Positions 61,363-64,000 of a stretch of 64,000 nucleotides of DNA are shown piece by piece. Position numbers and translations under genes: made by a program. The number at the start of each line of letters is the position of its first letter. The first letter of the stretch is position 1. Source of the stretch: Glycomyces sp040645615 (lineage in GTDB: Bacteria; Actinomycetota; Actinomycetes; Mycobacteriales; Micromonosporaceae); assembly GCF_040645615.1 (NCBI RefSeq), contig NZ_JBEYYO010000005.1, positions 124,001-188,000 of the forward strand, read 5' to 3'. Below the pieces are notes generated by a model. That model did not search any database and was not told the origin of the DNA. It saw only the letters and a list, made by a program, of their open reading frames with translations.

Positions 61363-61740
61363 CTATAGCCTCCTGAGTCCACTGAGAACGCGCTCAAGGA
61401 GCTCGGTTCCGACCGACTCGTCGGCGCCGTCCGCGTCGAAGCCGGTGGGTGCGTGCACTGCCAACAGTCCGTCGGCCGCCATGTCGGCGACCAGCACGCG
61501 GGCGACCCCCAGCGGGACCTCCATGCGTGCGGCGATCTCGGCGAGGGACTGGAGGCGACCGCCGCACAGGTCGACGATCACCTTCTGCTCCCTGCCGCCG
61601 AGGAACTGCCCGGACCTGCCTCTCGCGGTGGTCTCCACCAGCGCTTCGAGGGCGATCTCCAATTGGGGCCGCGTACGGCCGCGCGTGACCGCGTACGGTC
61701 TGACGAGTGAGCCGGTCGGCTCATCACCACCGAGGACCAT
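61363..61740 (-). CDS. cvnC: Conservon DUF742 protein (CvnC)
   Basis: A 125-residue DUF742 protein with a winged-helix-like core: SLVRPYAVTRGRTRP at the N-terminus, then VDLCGGRLQSLAEIAARMEVPLGVARVLVADMAADGLL. It is the third component of actinobacterial conservons, an orphan DNA-binding-like adaptor. ATG 61740 has GGAGG. Separated from cvnB by 216 bases, longer than usual for these compact operons. Confidence 0.92.
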   Translation of the reverse strand: MVLGGDEPTGSLVRPYAVTRGRTRPQLEIALEALVETTARGRSGQFLGGREQKVIVDLCGGRLQSLAEIAARMEVPLGVARVLVADMAADGLLAVHAPTGFDADGADESVGTELLERVLSGLRRL

Positions 61741-61956
61741 TGTTACCTCCAACCACGACCCCAGATCCCACAATCCTTGTGCCGCAGTCTTGTCAGTTAT
61801 CCGTGTACCGCGTGCCCGGGGAGGCACCGGCCCGTCGCCTGGGGAAGCGACGGAGGGGTTGTTCAGTTTCGTCCCACTCGTACGGCTTACCGCATCGAAT
61901 GGAGCCTACCGTGCCGCGCACCCGCGCGCCAAACGCGCACCAGGCGACAGGACGCG
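61741..61956 (-). other. Gap between cvnB and cvnC
   Basis: 216 bases without a gene. On the minus strand TAGGCT and TAAGCC hexamers occur but without matching -35 boxes. It may contain an internal promoter for cvnC-cvnD. Confidence 0.3.
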
Positions 61957-62355
61957 TCAGCTTCTGGCCGAAGGCGTCAGCGCCTGGCCGACCCGGTCGA
62001 CCAGCAGCGCCATCTCGTAGCCGACCTGGCCCACGTCGCAGTTCTTCGAGGCCAGCACCGCGAACGAGGAACCGTCGCTGATGGACATCAGGAACAGGAA
62101 GCCGCGGTCCATCTCGACGACGGTCTGGAGGACCGCGCCGCCCTCGAAGCACCGCGAGGCGCCCTGGGTCAGGCTCACCAGACCCGAGGTCACCGCCGAC
62201 AGCTGGTCGGCCCGGTCCCGGGGCAGGTCCCGCGAGGAGGCCAGCAGCAGACCGTCGGCGCTGACCGCCACGGCGTGCGCCACTCCCGGCACGCGTTCGG
62301 CGAAGCCGGCCAGCAGCCAGCCCAGGTCTTGGACCGAGGTTCCACCAGTGCTCAT
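61957..62355 (-). CDS. cvnB: Conservon roadblock/LC7 protein (CvnB)
   Basis: A 132-residue roadblock/LC7 protein: WLLAGFAERVPGVAHAVAVSADGLLLASS, RADQLSAVTSGLVSLTQGAS and VLQTVVEMDRGFLFLMSISDGSSFAVLA. It would act as dimeric adaptor between the CvnA kinase and CvnD GTPase. It starts 45 bases after the cvnA stop. It is homologous to the roadblock protein encoded at 58641-59066. Confidence 0.93.
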   Translation of the reverse strand: MSTGGTSVQDLGWLLAGFAERVPGVAHAVAVSADGLLLASSRDLPRDRADQLSAVTSGLVSLTQGASRCFEGGAVLQTVVEMDRGFLFLMSISDGSSFAVLASKNCDVGQVGYEMALLVDRVGQALTPSARS

Positions 62356-62400
62356 CGTTTGCGCTCCTTAGTAGCGTCTGCCGTGTTGCGGATCAGCGAC

Positions 62401-64000
62401 TCAGTTGCCGTCATTGCCACGTCCTCGCTGGACGCCACGGTGATAGGCCGACAGCAGGCCCCGAATGCCCTCGGGGTTGCGCTTCTGCGCGCTGACGGTC
62501 TCCTGCGACTCCTCGACCGCACCGGGAACCAGGCGTTCCATCGGACGGCGTTTCGGAAGTCCCGCCGTGGTCGTCTCGTCGATGGTCTCGGCGAAGGCGT
62601 CGTCCACTCGCGACCAGCCGTCGTCTGCGGCGGTGCGCCACGCGTACGACGAGCCCTCGGCCTCGGGCGAGGCCAGGCGGCGTCGTTCCAGACCCGACGT
62701 GCCGGACGGCTCGTCGGCTGGGGTGCTCTGCATGGTGGTCGGGCCTTCCGTGGGCTTCGGAGGAGAGGTCGGGGCCGCCTCCCTAGCCGGAGCGGGGGTC
62801 TGGGCCACACCTGACTGGTCAGCGTAGCGCGGCGCGGGTGCCTCCGCCACCTCCGAAGGTGCCTCCACCGGAGACCGGAAGGGGGACACCGAGGTCGGCT
62901 CGGACGCGGGAGCGACCGGGGACGCGTCGTCCTCGACCGGCTTGGGCGCGGGCGTGACGGCCTTGAACCAGGCCGACTCGACCTCGCGGAAGATCGGCAG
63001 CTCCGTGGTCGCGTCGAGCGCCGACACGCGGTCCTTGCGGGCGGCCCGCGGGGCCTCGGTGGCGCCGCCGGGACCGGCCGCGGCCACGTCGGGCCACGAC
63101 GGCGGGGCCGGCTCGGGCTCGGGCGTGAACGCTTCGAGCTGGATCTTCGGCAGGGCCACGTGCTCGGAGGAGACGATCTCCCCGGTCACCTCCATGACCT
63201 TGCCGGAGGCGCGGCGCTCGTCGGCCAGGCCGCCGGGCCGGAACATGAAACCGGGCTCCTCGTCGACCGGCGGCTGCGGAAGCGACTGGCCGGGCTGGCG
63301 CTGCTGCTGGAGCGAGTACTCGCCGGTCACCGGCTCGACAGGACTGGGCTGTGCCGGAGGCCGCGAAGGCATCGGCGGCGCGCTGGGCTGCCAGCTCGGC
63401 TGCGAGGGCGAGAACGGCGGGGACTGCGGGTTCGCCGGGGGCGCGGTGTCGAACAGGCCCTCAGGCGATTCGGGCACGCGCGGCAGGGCGCCGGTGGACT
63501 CCATGCCCGAGAGCAGTTCGCCCCGCTGGGCGCTGGGGAGCGCGCCGGTGTCGCCGCCGCCGAAGCCGTCGAAGCCGCCTTCGAGCGCGACGCCGGAGCG
63601 CAGGCCGCGCTCGGGGAGCCGGGCCTCGGTCAGGACCGCGTCGCCCAGGATGACCTCGGCGACGGTGCCCCTCTGGTCGCCGGGGCGCAGTTCGACCCGC
63701 ACGTCGTGGCGGGTAGCCAGGCGGGCGACCACGACCAGGCCCATCATCCGCGAGGAGGCGAGGTCGATGACGTCGGCCGACTCCGAGAGCTGGCGGTTGA
63801 TGTCCTCGAGCTGCGCGGCGGGCATCCCGATGCCGATGTCGTTGATGCGCACCCGGATCGCCCCGCGGGGCGAGTCGGCCGTGCGCATCTGCTCGGCCTC
63901 GACGACGACCGGGGACTCCGGCGGGGAGAACGCGGTCGCGTTGTCCATGAGCTCGGCGATGAGGTGCACGAGGTCGTTGACCGCGGCCGGGCGGATCTCC
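62401..64000 (-). CDS. cvnA: Conservon sensor histidine kinase (CvnA), N-terminus beyond window
   Basis: At least 532 residues; the gene enters from the right edge in the middle of the catalytic domain. N box HLIAELMDNATAFSPP, G1 INDIGIGMP, and ASSRMMGLVVVARLA followed by GTVAEVILG form the HATPase. About 400 residues of Pro-rich disordered tail follow, ending in the module SAWFK ... ADDGW ... GLPKRRPMERLVPGAV ... RGRG. The nitrate/nitrite sensor-type extracellular and HAMP regions must lie beyond position 64000. It is the first gene of the cvnABCD unit. Confidence 0.92.
   Translation of the reverse strand, partial: EIRPAAVNDLVHLIAELMDNATAFSPPESPVVVEAEQMRTADSPRGAIRVRINDIGIGMPAAQLEDINRQLSESADVIDLASSRMMGLVVVARLATRHDVRVELRPGDQRGTVAEVILGDAVLTEARLPERGLRSGVALEGGFDGFGGGDTGALPSAQRGELLSGMESTGALPRVPESPEGLFDTAPPANPQSPPFSPSQPSWQPSAPPMPSRPPAQPSPVEPVTGEYSLQQQRQPGQSLPQPPVDEEPGFMFRPGGLADERRASGKVMEVTGEIVSSEHVALPKIQLEAFTPEPEPAPPSWPDVAAAGPGGATEAPRAARKDRVSALDATTELPIFREVESAWFKAVTPAPKPVEDDASPVAPASEPTSVSPFRSPVEAPSEVAEAPAPRYADQSGVAQTPAPAREAAPTSPPKPTEGPTTMQSTPADEPSGTSGLERRRLASPEAEGSSYAWRTAADDGWSRVDDAFAETIDETTTAGLPKRRPMERLVPGAVEESQETVSAQKRNPEGIRGLLSAYHRGVQRGRGNDGN

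Overview
The window comes from a very GC-rich actinobacterium. Gene content (conservon genes, cvnD-type GTPase, DUF742, DUF3263, LpdA-type quinone reductase, GuaB1, a type VII secretion-like pair) and the many leaderless genes with a TANNNT hexamer 6-8 nt before the start codon fit a filamentous actinomycete. A Glycomyces-like or related genus is my guess and not a demonstration. All sequence is chromosomal in character; I see no tRNA, rRNA, CRISPR array, intact insertion sequence or prophage.

Layout. 1-8.6 kb: a STAS/anti-sigma kinase pair, an MrfA-like helicase, a nitrobindin-like protein, a HAD-IIA phosphatase, a DUF3263 protein, an APC permease, a PAP2 phosphatase and malate dehydrogenase. 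8.8-29.7 kb: a cell-envelope glycopolymer region with a GT2/TagF-like fusion, two nucleotide-sugar dehydrogenases, a nucleotidyltransferase-CDP-alcohol transferase fusion, a TagH-like ABC ATPase without a visible permease, a GT2-GT4 fusion and three further GT2 enzymes. It is interrupted by an acyl-CoA dehydrogenase, a UbiX-type prenyltransferase and a secreted polysaccharide deacetylase. 29.8-41.4 kb: regulators and transporters (GntR; PadR divergent from a DrrAB-type exporter; a two-component pair divergent from a second ABC exporter), a biotin-dependent carboxylase alpha chain, GuaB1 and a secreted lectin-like protein.

41.4-56.8 kb: a metabolic block whose order (lpdA, gamma-glutamylcyclotransferase, amidohydrolase, phosphosugar mutase, upp, deoC, aldehyde dehydrogenases) resembles the lpdA-amiA1-pmmB-upp neighbourhood of other actinobacteria. 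It is interspersed with an acyl-CoA mutase, a membrane Ser/Thr kinase and a Phd/PIN toxin-antitoxin locus carrying a third small gene.

57.1-64.0 kb: a signalling region. A canonical conservon (cvnA partial, cvnB, cvnC, cvnD, minus strand) lies at the end. Facing it is a two-gene operon in which a degenerate IS110-transposase-like domain carries a conservon sensor-kinase-type C-terminal tail and is translationally coupled to its own roadblock protein. Between them sits a type VII secretion EspC/WXG100-like pair. The transposase-like/roadblock operon is the most novel-looking item in the window.
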